Of a DNA stretch of 64,000 nt, positions 14,301 through 25,900 are shown in pieces. Source of the stretch: Ridgeia piscesae (taxonomy: Eukaryota > Annelida > Polychaeta > Sabellida > Siboglinidae); the NCBI GenBank assembly GCA_025642075.2, contig JAODUO010000643.1, positions 327,501 through 391,500 on the forward strand, read 5' to 3'. Position 1 is the stretch's first letter; each line of letters begins with the position of its first letter. The position numbers and the translations under genes are program-made. Below the pieces are notes generated by a model. The model searched no databases. It was not told where the DNA came from and saw only the letters and a list, made by a program, of their open reading frames with translations.

Positions 14301-15306
14301 TAATCGTTACCATTACACAATAAAAGGCCAAAGGACTGAGAAAAAGAGGGAAAAGAACATGAAAGAGATGGCATCATCAAAATCAACTTTTGTTGTTAAC
14401 AGAGCGGCCTCAGCGGCATGTTCTAGACAGGAGGAAGTAGCAAAGGGTTAAATTAACCTGTGTATTGATCCAAATCAATAAATAAGGAATTATCAGGCTA
14501 TCTATAACAGGTCATTTTAAATCTTATCAAGCAGAAACGGTTGGTTTAACCCTTATCTAACAGAAAAAGTCAGTAGTTTAATCCTTATTTAACAGAAAAG
14601 GTCACTTTAATCCTTATCTAACAGAAAAGGTCACTTTAATCCTTATCTAACAGAAAAGGTCAGTTTAATCCTTATTTAACAGAAAAGGTCACTTTAATCC
14701 TTATCTAACAGAAAAGGTCAGTTTAATCCTTATCTAACAGAAAAGGTCAGTTTAACCCTTATCTAACAGAAAAGGTCAGTTTAACCCTTATCTAACAGAA
14801 AAGGTCACTTTAATCCTTATCTAACAGAAAAGGTCAGTTTAATCCTTATTTAACAGAAAAGGTCAATTTATTCCTTATTTAACAGAAAAGGTCAGTTTAA
14901 TCTTTATCTAACAGAAAAGGTCAGTTTAATCCTTATTTAACAGAAAAGGTCATTTTAATCCCAATCGAATAGAAAAAAATCGGTTTAACTTTTGTCTAAT
15001 AGAAGAGGTCATTGAACTCTTGCCTAACAGAAAAGGTTGGTTTAATCCTTATCTAACACAAAAGGTTGGTTTAATCGATATCTTACAGAAACTAAATCGT
15101 CTTGTTCTCCCACACAGGTCCTCCTACAAGAGCTGGTGGCCAACTGTGATGGTCAGTTGAAGTCCGAGGTCACTCAGATAGCCGCATACTATGAGCACCG
15201 CCTACAGATGGGGCAGAAGGCCATCTACCATCTCGAGGCATTCGTTGCCAAGTTTATGAGCATCTACAAGAGATTCCTTGAAGAGGGACTTGAAGATTTG
15301 TTTTGA
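9672..15306 (+). CDS. RFC3: Replication factor C subunit 3 (clamp loader)
   Basis: RFC3 is an AAA+ subunit of the nuclear clamp loader that opens PCNA and loads it on primer-template DNA. Exons: 9672-9758, 10349-10554, 11690-11787, 11992-12173, 12651-12787, 13007-13105, 13533-13602 and 15118-15306. All are GT/AG with consistent phase and give 355 residues, about the family's usual length. Visible motifs: start MSLWVDKYRP; P-loop GPSGAGKKT (42-50); RIEHQTFTTPSKKK; Walker-B-like VIVLTEVDHL (131-140), lacking the DExD form as is usual for this subunit; sensor CNSTSKVIPAIRSRC with the SRC arginine finger (177-179); C-terminal collar ending AFVAKFMSIYKRFLEEG. An in-frame ATG at 9570 would add 34 residues, but the conserved N-terminus begins at 9672. 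Intron 7 carries a 29-bp array. Confidence 0.97.
11239..11296. repeat. (AT)n microsatellite
   Basis: An AT dinucleotide tract next to a TG-rich stretch in RFC3 intron 2. Confidence 0.9.
14080..14165. repeat. 21-bp tandem repeat, four copies
   Basis: Four copies of ACTATTACATTTGAAGCAAT plus one base, in RFC3 intron 7. They are surrounded by looser TATTACA-rich sequence extending to about 14320. Confidence 0.85.
14510..15090. repeat. 29-bp minisatellite in RFC3 intron 7
   Basis: About 20 copies of a unit containing CCTTATCTAACAGAAAAGG. The array ends 28 bp before the last RFC3 acceptor (AG at 15116-15117). Each unit holds a TAACAG that resembles an acceptor, but the unit does not match the real junction. 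Confidence 0.9.
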
Positions 15307-16955
15307 AGAGTTTGTTTCTTTCTCACAGACATTCAGAATACCCCGGAACTGCATTTAAAATTAAAGATATTATAATACACTTTTTGCTAATGTAATGTTT
15401 TTGTTTGTCTTGCCAAATCTTACTGGACATTAAAGGAGGGTTGTATCTTTGTAAAAATTGTAAAACCGTTACACAGTATAAACTGTAATGTATACTAGCA
15501 CACTTACCGCCAGAATGTTTTTATAAAACATAAACAGCTTTTGAAGTCAATGTTGATCATAACAGATCCCTGAATAACGAACTAAGATCACTCTAAAAAA
15601 ATGTCATAACAGAGCTCGTACTGTGTGACATGATTTTACGATAAAAACAGGTGACGTAGCTTCTGTAAAATAACAAAGTAAAATTACATTACAAAATGGG
15701 ATTGGGTTGTGTTGGAGCATCCCCCCCAGATACTGTAACATGCAAAGTCAGAACTTGATAGAACGGATTGTCTTTTATGTACACATAAAATCAATAAAAA
15801 GCTTTCCTATACACAAGCACATGCGTAACATAGGAATATGGTGTGGAATATACATTGTAACACTTCTATATCGCCTGTATCAAGCTGCTTTTTGTGATTT
15901 TGATACTAGACTTGCCTGTTTTCTACATCTTGTACAGCACTAAGCAATGGCCGTTGGAATAGCACATTATAAATCTCACTATCTGAACCTTGAAAGTTCA
16001 CGCACAGAGGCGCAACAAACAATATCATTAGTAATCATAAATAGGATAGGCAAGAGCATAGAACTGAAGAATATCGGACAAATGCATTGCGAGTTTTTTT
16101 AATGAAATATGGTTATAGTTTCAGAAGATTAAATTGCAATGAGAGTTGATTCAAGATTGTTGGCGCTGCCACAGAGAAAGCACTTGCCATATTGAGCTTA
16201 GTTTTGTGTAAAAAATTATCTCGAGATAGATGATCTAAGGGTTTTATGGATGGATGTCAGAAAAATATAGCAGATGGAAAGTTATGCAATGTGTTGCATT
16301 TAACAAATTGTATTTATTATATGTAATGTATTCAATCTTTTGGGACATTTATTGTCATCCTGTGCATGGCAGATACAACGGATACTAGGTGTCACTGTCA
16401 CATGATTACTCAGGTATGTCGGCATTTTCCCACAAGAGCAAACAATTGTTTTTGTCATCACTTATTTATTCATTCTAGAATATTGTATATTCATCTTGAA
16501 TTACATGCTTGCAACTGTTTGTTTAACAAACACATCTCAATCACAAAATGAGAGACAGGAAAGCATCACAATAAACAACTGTCTCCTGTAAGAGCCATCA
16601 CCGTGAAATTGCACATAAAAGCGACAATCACTCTTAAAAAAATAGCACTGGATTTTATGCAGATATACATTTGTAGAATTTGTTTTATAGCAAAACAACA
16701 TATGAATACAGTTTTATATCACACACATTCACCTACACAACTTACACATACATTCAAGAATTAACTTATCCATCCCACTGAAAATGAGACAATGCCCTCT
16801 TGAATACTTCGGCCATCAACCAACGGCAGTGCAGCTTCCAAGCTTTCAGTTCACATCACTGCATCGCAGCGACACAAATCAAGCAACTGTGTGTCACTTG
16901 ATTCAGCTAGATTACAGAAACTACACTCCATGGCCACTTGTAGCGTTGATGCTCC
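15307..16955. other. Convergent spacer between RFC3 and DELE1
   Basis: The spacer holds both 3' UTRs and no further coding exon that I can support. A candidate RFC3 poly(A) signal AATAAA lies at 15793-15798. For DELE1 on the minus strand, an AATAAA lies at 16465-16470. The sequence is AT-rich and otherwise featureless. Confidence 0.6.
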
Positions 16956-19900
16956 TCATGAACCGGTTGCTATGGCGATATTTCCAAAGCTTCCACCTTC
17001 AAGATGAGTGTAACACAATTCCTGCTCCACATCATCGCTGTTTCGATTATCGCCATCACCGATGAAGAAACATGGAACTGTCTTTCCTCCATGCGTCGTT
17101 TTCGCCTTGATATTGTCTGTTTTTCTTGACTTTGTGACAAATGTTGTCGGCACAGTGAAGTATGATTCTGTGCTGTCAAACTCGGACGAGAAGCCGAATT
17201 CGATCAGATGCTGGCGAATGTAGTCTGATAACGATGGGGATGATGTGGAGCGCGCTTGACGGGAAACATTAACTTGGACATTGTTGTTTAGCTGTTCGCA
17301 CAATCTTTGACACCGATGGTTGGCAGACAGTGTAGAGATCTGAAAAGTAATTGCTTGAATTAATTACTTCTTAAGGTTAGTTTATCATGCTATATTAGCA
17401 CAATACAATGAGAATATTGTTAAGTTTGGTTTTAAATTTTTCTGTTGTTTAGTATACAATTATGGCACGGGATCTGTTACTTCCTCCGGACCAATGGGGG
17501 GAAGGGATTGTGTACTTACAAAGTCCTTTCTGAAAGACACAAGCATCGTGGAGTGAACGGAAAAGTTTCAAAATGGCAGTTTGCAATGAGATTCAAACCC
17601 TGATCGCCTTTACCCATAATGCATTGCTCAACATCTCCACACAATTAGCTCTGACTTTATTACAGTCCCAGTGTGAATACAGATCTGGGATTACAGTCCC
17701 TTATTGTTTATAGTCGGTCTTAATATATTTGTAAATCCAAATATTTTTCTGTACCAAGAACCCTATCAAGAGTCTGTTAAACACTGACCAGATCAATAGA
17801 GATAGTTTGCTTCATACACATTCAAATAAATCTTGCATTTATCTTACATTTTATTCAATTAACAGAATAACAAAATGAAGCCCATTTAAATTTAACAATT
17901 TAAAGATATAAATCGATATACAAAAATCAAAATGGCTAACCAACCTGAAGAAGCCAGCTCTTCATTTTCCAATTCAGCCTCTTTTGCCTCCTCATCCAGA
18001 AGCTGTCGCAGCCTGCGCACCTCAACCTCAGCTTCCTCATTGCCTCCTTGGACAGATGACTCGTATAACTGCAGAGCCAACTTGCGATCTCGCGGTAGAC
18101 CTAGATGGGGAATTCATTATTAATATAAGGAGTGTGTTCATTCACCCCAACCTGCTAACAGGACCTGTAAATGACCAGATATTCATTCATATAGCTGAAT
18201 AAAACATAAAAATTTGCTGCCAATTCACATACAATGTAGTGGAACCCCATCACTGTTCAACCAGATTAAAGATGGTACAGTAAAATAAAAAACGTACAAT
18301 GCTGAATACTGCTAAACTCGTAACCATACCATTCCTAAATTTAGTGTTTGACATTGCTAGATTTTTGTGCAGCATTTTACTGGAAATTGTGCCTTAAAGA
18401 TAAATATTATAATTATATACATGTTTGTGGCTGACCTCCCAGTCCGCGGGCATATAGTGATGCAAGACTGCATTCAGCCCCGGCGTGACCCCGTTGACTT
18501 GCCAGCGAGTACATCTCTGCAGCCTTAGCCAGGTCCCTCTCAACGCCCCACCCTCGTTCGTAGCAGATGCCCAGGTAATACTGTGCCATGCTGTCCTGTA
18601 GCACAAATTACACACAATTAAACAGGCATTCTGAAATTTGTAACACATAAATCACCTGTTTGTTTTTGATCCTGTTTAAAGCTATGTAGCTTGGTCACTA
18701 GATATATATTTTGGAATTGAAGAATAAAAATATAAATGTTGAGATATATATATATATTATATATATAATAGCAAAATATTTTTCTCTTCAAGAAAGCGGC
18801 TGTACAACTTACAAGAGGCTGAAACATTTCAACTTGAACATGGTAGCATTTCAATTTCATATGTATCATTTTACCTGGTAAAAAATTCCCAAGTAGTGGA
18901 TAATTATAATATTAGTATTCTATTAAAAAAAAATTTGCTTAAAATTGTGTGTGAAAAACATTTCCAATCTGTTAACAAAATCTGAAGTATTTTCTCACGT
19001 TTTGTTCGGCTGCCCTCTCAAACCACCGACTCGCCTTTGTCCAGTCTCGGGTTTCCTCGGCCGTGTATAGCACCCCAAGCTGGGTCTGAGCCTGGCGGGA
19101 AACAGTCAACATTAGGGGCAATCTCAAAAGTGATTACTATTTATAACTATGCATTCAGACACCTAAATTGTTAACCTGAAAACAAACTACACAAAAAGCT
19201 TTTGGGTGTCATTAGTCACTATGTAGTTTTGATTTTGACCTGTAGACATGACCACTGTTTGAAATCATATATTACATACAATAAATTATTCTATAGATAC
19301 TGTTTCACAATACTTACAGCCGCTACAATACGAGACATTTGTCAAGAGTTTGTTTTAATTTTCTTGCAGTCAGTTGACCTGTTTTACTTGTAATAATTAT
19401 GTATCTAACTTACCTGTTTCAGCCCACCTTCTGCTGCTTCCTGCAGCAACCCCATCACCTGCTGGGGGTCGTTCTGTAACCCCCCTTGACCCTGCTGCTG
19501 CAGTACGGCCAGGTTGAATTTGGCCTTACTGTGCCCCGCTGTGGCGGCCATCTTATAATGGCAGATTGCCTACAATACCAGACATTTCTTTAGACCTCAG
19601 GACTGTTTCCACAAAACATTTAGTTGGCTGCTGACATCCGACTCATTTCGTTAAGTTTTGATACAATGGCACAACACTTACAGCTCCAGCTTTTCCTTCA
19701 GATTTCAGGATGTATACGCAGTCATCACATGATCAAGGTCATGTGACACAAGCTGAAGATAGGTGGGAGATCCCAGCCACTTCAAGACAGGTTTCATATA
19801 TGAATATTTCGAGCAACTCTGATCTTTACCCAGAGTAAAAACAGTATTTAAAGCATCATCTATTCTAGAGTATCGTATATACTAAACCAACCAACCATGA

Positions 19901-22900
19901 CCATTACCTTGCTTAGATCTGTCTTTGTTCCTTTTCCCTGTTCGTAACAGAGTGCCACGTTGTAATGCGCCTTGTCATAGCCGGCCTCTGCTGCCATGCA
20001 CCACAGTTGAAATGCGTCACGGTAGCGGCCAGCCTTTGCAAGGAGTGTTGCTTCGCTATTTCGGGTCATGTTTGTGTACGTGCGTGTCAACTTGAGCCAC
20101 TCCTCTGCCGCTTCAGCAAGGGCATCCTTTTCAACCTCCTTCGATTGGAGAGGTGTACTGCTTGATTTCTGGAAGCATCGCAAGACTTACGAATAACAAT
20201 TCATTTTCTAAATGTTATTAATTCATATGGATGAAATTTTTTAATATTATTACAATTTACTTGCAGCAAAATAAAACTATCATTCATTATTAGGATAAAC
20301 GCAGTGACCAAAAGTTGACTATCATCAAAGGAAAACATGTCTTACTTGTTGATGTCAAAATAAAATGCCATACCTTAATTAGTAGTCTTCTAGTTGTTAC
20401 CAAGACAAACCACCTAAAGCTTTACAAGCAAAAAAATTAAAATGTCTATGAACCATTCAAAAACTTTCGCTCTATTTTAATCGATCTACCATTTCCACAC
20501 TCCCAAACTATTCACATCGGGATTGCAATTTCACAGATAATCACACCTTATCGTCACATGACTTTGGCACTGACGTTTCCACTTTGCCAGATGCTTGCTG
20601 CCCATTGTCCAGAATGTTCCGGCGTGCGGTCAGTGTGGAGTCGTGGTTCATCGAGTGGGCGACGCGGTAGAGTTGCTGGCTCCATGTCTTGCGCTCCGAG
20701 TCTGGTTGCCATAGGTAACACAGGTTGAGTCCAAGAATCAACGTCGTGCTCTGTAAACCAGAATTATTTACATACAGAATTTGATGCTTATCAATATCAT
20801 TCAGATTTTTTGTGGATTCAACTATATACTACACACTTAATAAAAGCCTAACACCATAATATTGTATTACCTAATAAGTTTGAAGTAAGTTAAAAACACA
20901 AATGTTAATGACAAAAAGGTTTTTTTATACAAAAGCCTAAATTCATAAAGTATAATTACTGTCATTATAATTTATATATATAATTTGTATAGAATACAAC
21001 ACATTTTACAATGAAATGACAGAAGTTTGTACATTCAACTGGGCTGTTCTACGTACCCATCCCATGGCTTCCACAAACCCAAACGGTTCCCGGAGGCCAG
21101 CCCAGAAGTCATGTCGGAAATCACGCTGCCATCTCTTCCAGTGCCGCTTGGTACCGTCATTGGTACCCGCATCTCCACAGAAACAACCTTTTGACCCGTC
21201 CTCTGCCTCCGTACCATCTGTATATGTCACTGACTGGTCATTTTCAGTGTCCTCAGCTACAACATCTCTACTGCTCGGAGGAATGGATGACCTTGTGTTG
21301 TTGACCTTGACCTGTATGATCCCTGTCACCTGATCTGTGGCTTGCTCAGCGGTTGGGTGACCTGTATATGTCTGTGTTGATCTAAGGTGGAAAAATTATA
21401 TCAAGTCAGTATTTTGAAGGTGACTAACACAATGTGTAATTAGTTGGCCTACTAGTGATGCATGTGTTTTAAAATTATTTCAAAAATTCACAGAAAAAAT
21501 ATGTGTCTATTTGTTTGCATTATACAGTAAAATCACTTATTCCAGAATCACAATCAGTATCAATCAGTGATTAAGTTGTGGAATTGGAATCAATTTTGAT
21601 GGAATAAAAATGTACTGGAATAGAGGAATCAGAACTGTTTTGAGTGGAATTGGAGTCAGAATTACTTACTGGAATATTTTTGTGACTTGTGACTAATATG
21701 TATTAATTGCCACAATTTTTTCTGTTCTCTCCTGTATGGTTTGTACGCTTCATAAAATATTGACAATTATGAATGGGTAACCGTTTATTAAAGCAAATAA
21801 TAAACATATCTGGCACTACAACGAGACACCTTCCTACTGGGTCTAAAAAACAAAAATAATTGGTGGTTTTCCACCTCTAAACTTACCGAGATGCAAGTGT
21901 GTCTTTATTAATCGTTGTGACATTATTCAACACAGTTTCTGCGGTAACTGCCACCGGGCAATCTGGGATCTTTTCATCACTGGTGCGTGGCCATCGAGAG
22001 AATCTTGGGTAGTATTTCCTCATACATTTCCAAGGCAATCTGCAAACAGTGGAAACATATTATTTACAACAGCCCAAATATTCCATGAAACACTGAGGAC
22101 TTCTCCGACCTAAACAAGTTTTACCTGGCTGATGCTATCTAACATATTAATATTAACTGTCATCGGCTCTGTGTTTTTTGTCAAAATTCTTGCTCCAGCC
22201 ATTTTTCTTTGTGACAAAAATATTGCCAGATGACTACGGAAAAGTTGGTTAATGAAGAACTTAAGGATGGGACGCATCTGGAATTTCACTCGAATCGAAT
22301 ACTGAATCGAATATCCTCGAAATTTCCAATATCGAATATTGAAGCGAATACGAATATTCAGTGGCTTCAAATTTCATTAGAATATTGAACAGTGTCAAGA
22401 TGTCTTGCCGGAATCAGGCAGAATGCGGTGTCATTCCATGGTCATGGGCACTAACCAGCGTGTGTCATGGGCACTAACCAGCGGTGTCATCCCATGGCCA
22501 TGGGCACTAACCAGCGGTGTCATCCCATGGCCATGGGCACTAACCAGCGGTGTCATCCCGTGGCCATGGGCACTAACCAGCGGTGTCATCCCAGTGGCCA
22601 TGGGCACTAACCAGCGGTGTCATCCCATGGCCATGGGCACTAACCAGCGGTGTCATCCCATGGCCATGGGCACTAACCAGCGGTGTCATCCCATGGCCAT
22701 GGGCACTAACCAGCGGTGTCATCCCATGGCCATGGGCACTAACCAGCGGTGTCATCCCATGGCCATGGGCACTAACCAGCGGTGTCATCCCGTGGCCATG
22801 GGCACTAACCAGCGGTGTCATCCCATGGCCATGGGCACTAACCAGCGGTGTCATCCCGTGGCCATGGGCACTAACCAGCGGTGTCATCCCGTGGCCATGG

Positions 22901-25900
22901 GCACTAACCAGCGGTGTCATCCCGTGGCCATGGGCACTAACCAGCGGTGTCATCCCGTGGCCATGGGCACTAACCAGCGGTGTCATCCCGTGGCTCATGG
23001 GCACTAACCAGCGGTGTCATCCCGTGGCCATGGGCACTAACCAGCGGTGTCATCCCATGGCCATGGGCACTAACCAGCGGTGTCATCCCGTGGCCATGGG
23101 CACTAACCAGCGGTGTCATCCCATGGCCATGGGCACTAACCAGCGGTGTCATCCCAGTGGCTCGGGCACTAACCAGGGTGTCATCCCGTGGCCATGGGCA
23201 CTAACCAGCGGTGTCATCCCATGGCCATGGGCACTAACCACGTGCGTGGGTCATTTTCCCATGGCCATGGGCACTAACCAGCGGTGTCATCCCATGGCCA
23301 TGGGCACTAACCAGCGGTGTCATCCCATGGCCATGGGCACTAACCAGCGGTGTCATCCCATGGCCATGGGCACTAACCAGCGGTGTCATCCCATGGCCAT
23401 GGGCACTAACCAGCGGTGTCATCCCATGGCCATGGGCACTAACCAGTGGTGTCATCCCATGGCCATGGGCACTAACCAGCGGTGTCATCCCATGGCCATG
23501 GGCACTAACCAGCGGTGTCATCCCATGGCCATGGGCACTAACCAGCGGTGTCATCCCATGGCCATGGGCACTAACCAGCGGTGTCATCCCTGGCCATGGG
23601 CACTAACCAGCGGTGTCATCCCGTGGCCATGGGCACTAACCAGCGGTGTCATCCCGTGGCCATGGGCACTAACCAGCGGTGTCATCCCATGGCCATGGGC
23701 ACTAACCAGCGGTGTCATCCCATGGCCATGGGCACTAACCAGCGGTGTCATCCCGTGGCCATGGGCACTAACCAGCGGTGTCATCATCCATGGGCACTAA
23801 CCAGTGTCATCCCCCATGGGCACTAACCAGCGGTGTCATCCCATGGCCATGGGCACTAACCAGCGGTGTCATCCCATGGCCATGGGCACTAACCAGCGGT
23901 GTCATCCCATGGCCATGGGCACTAACCAGTGGTGTCATCCCATGGCTATGTTTAATGTGATACTCATGTACACACAGGGTGTCATCCCATGGCCATGGGC
24001 ACTAACCAGCGGTGTCATCCCATGGCCATGGGCACTAACCAGCGGTGTCATCCCTGGCCATGGGCACTAACCAGCGGTGTCATCCCATGGCATGGGCACT
24101 AACCAGTGGTGTCATCCAGGCGTCGGCTCATATGGGCACTAACCAGTGTTCATCCCATGGCCATGGGCACTAACCAAGCGGTGTCATCCCTGGCCATGGG
24201 CACTAACCAGCGGTGTCATAGCTCTAAGCGTGCCGCCTCATGGGCACTAACCAAGTTACTGGTGGCATACGCCAATGGCATGGGCACTAACCAGCTGGTG
24301 TCATCCCTGGCCATGGGCACTAACCAGCGGTGTCATCCCATGGCCATGGGCACTAACCAGGTGTCATCCCGTGGCCATGGGCACTAACCAGCGGTGTCAT
24401 CCCATGGCCATGGGCACTAACCAATGCGTGTCATCCCATGGCCATGGGCACTAACCAGCGGTGTCATCCCATGGCCATGGGCACTAACCAGCGGTGTCAT
24501 CCCGTGGCCATGGGCACTAACCAGCGGTGTCATCCCATGGCCATGGGCACTAACCAGCGGTGTCATCCCATGGCCATGGGCACTAACCAGCGGTGTCATC
24601 CCGTGGCCATGGGCACTAACAGCGGTGTCATCTGGGCAAAGCGTGGCCATGGGCACTAACCAGCGGTGTCATCCCATGGCCATGGGCACTAACCAGTGGT
24701 GTCATCCCATGGCCATGGGCACTAACCAGCGGTGTCATCCCATGGCATGGGCACTAACCAGTGGTGTCATCCCATGGCCATGGGCACTAACCAGAGGTGC
24801 TTCATCATCCACGTTATTGGCCATGGGCACTAACCTGGTCTAACAGCGGTGTCATCCCGTGGCCATGGGCACTAACCAGCGGTCATCCCTGGCATGGCAT
24901 AACCAGCGTGTCATCGCACAATAAATTATTGGATGCACTAACCAGGATCCCTGCATGGGCACTAACCAGCGGTGTCATCCCGTGGCCATGGGCACTAACC
25001 AGCGGTGTCATCCCATGGCCATGGGCACTAACCAGCTGGTGTCATCCCATGGCAGAAAAATACATGGGCACTAACCAGCTGGTGTCATCCCATGGCCATG
25101 GGCACTAAAGCCAGTAATCTGAAAATGTCATCCCTGGCCATGGGCACTAACCAGCGGTGTCATCCCATGGATGCCCCTGCATCCCGGGCCATGGGCACTA
25201 ACCAGCGGATGATAAACTATCCCATGGCCATGGGCACTAACCAGCGGTGTCATCCCATGGCCATGGGCACTAACCAGCGGTGTCATCCCATGGCCATGGG
25301 CACTAACCAGCGGTGTCATCCCATGGCCATGGGCACTAACCAGCGGTGTCATCCCATGGCCATGGGCACTAACCAGCGGTGTCATCCCATGGCCATGGGC
25401 ACTAACCAGCGGTGTCATCCCATGGCCATGGGCACTAACCAGCGGTGTCATCCCATGGCCATGGGCACTAACCAGCGGTGTCATCCCGATGGCCATGGGC
25501 ACGTTAAGCCAGCGTGTCATCCCTGGCCATGGGCACTAACCAGCGGTGTCATCCCATGGCCATGGGCACTAACCAGCGGTGTCATCCCTGGCCATGGGCA
25601 CTAACCAGCGGTGTCATCCCATGGCCATGGGCACTAACCAGCGGTGTCATCCCTGGCTGGGATGTGTATCACCATGGGCACTAACCAGCGGTGTCATCTG
25701 GCCATGGGCACTAACCAGCTGATCGTGGCCATACTAACCAGCGGTGTCATCCCATGGCCATGGGCACTAACCAGCGGTGTCATCCCATGGCCATGGGCAC
25801 TAACCAGCGGTGTCATCCCATGGCCATGGGCACTAACCAGCGGTGTCATCCCATGGCCATGGGCACTAACCAGCGGTGTCATCCCATGGCATGGCACAAC

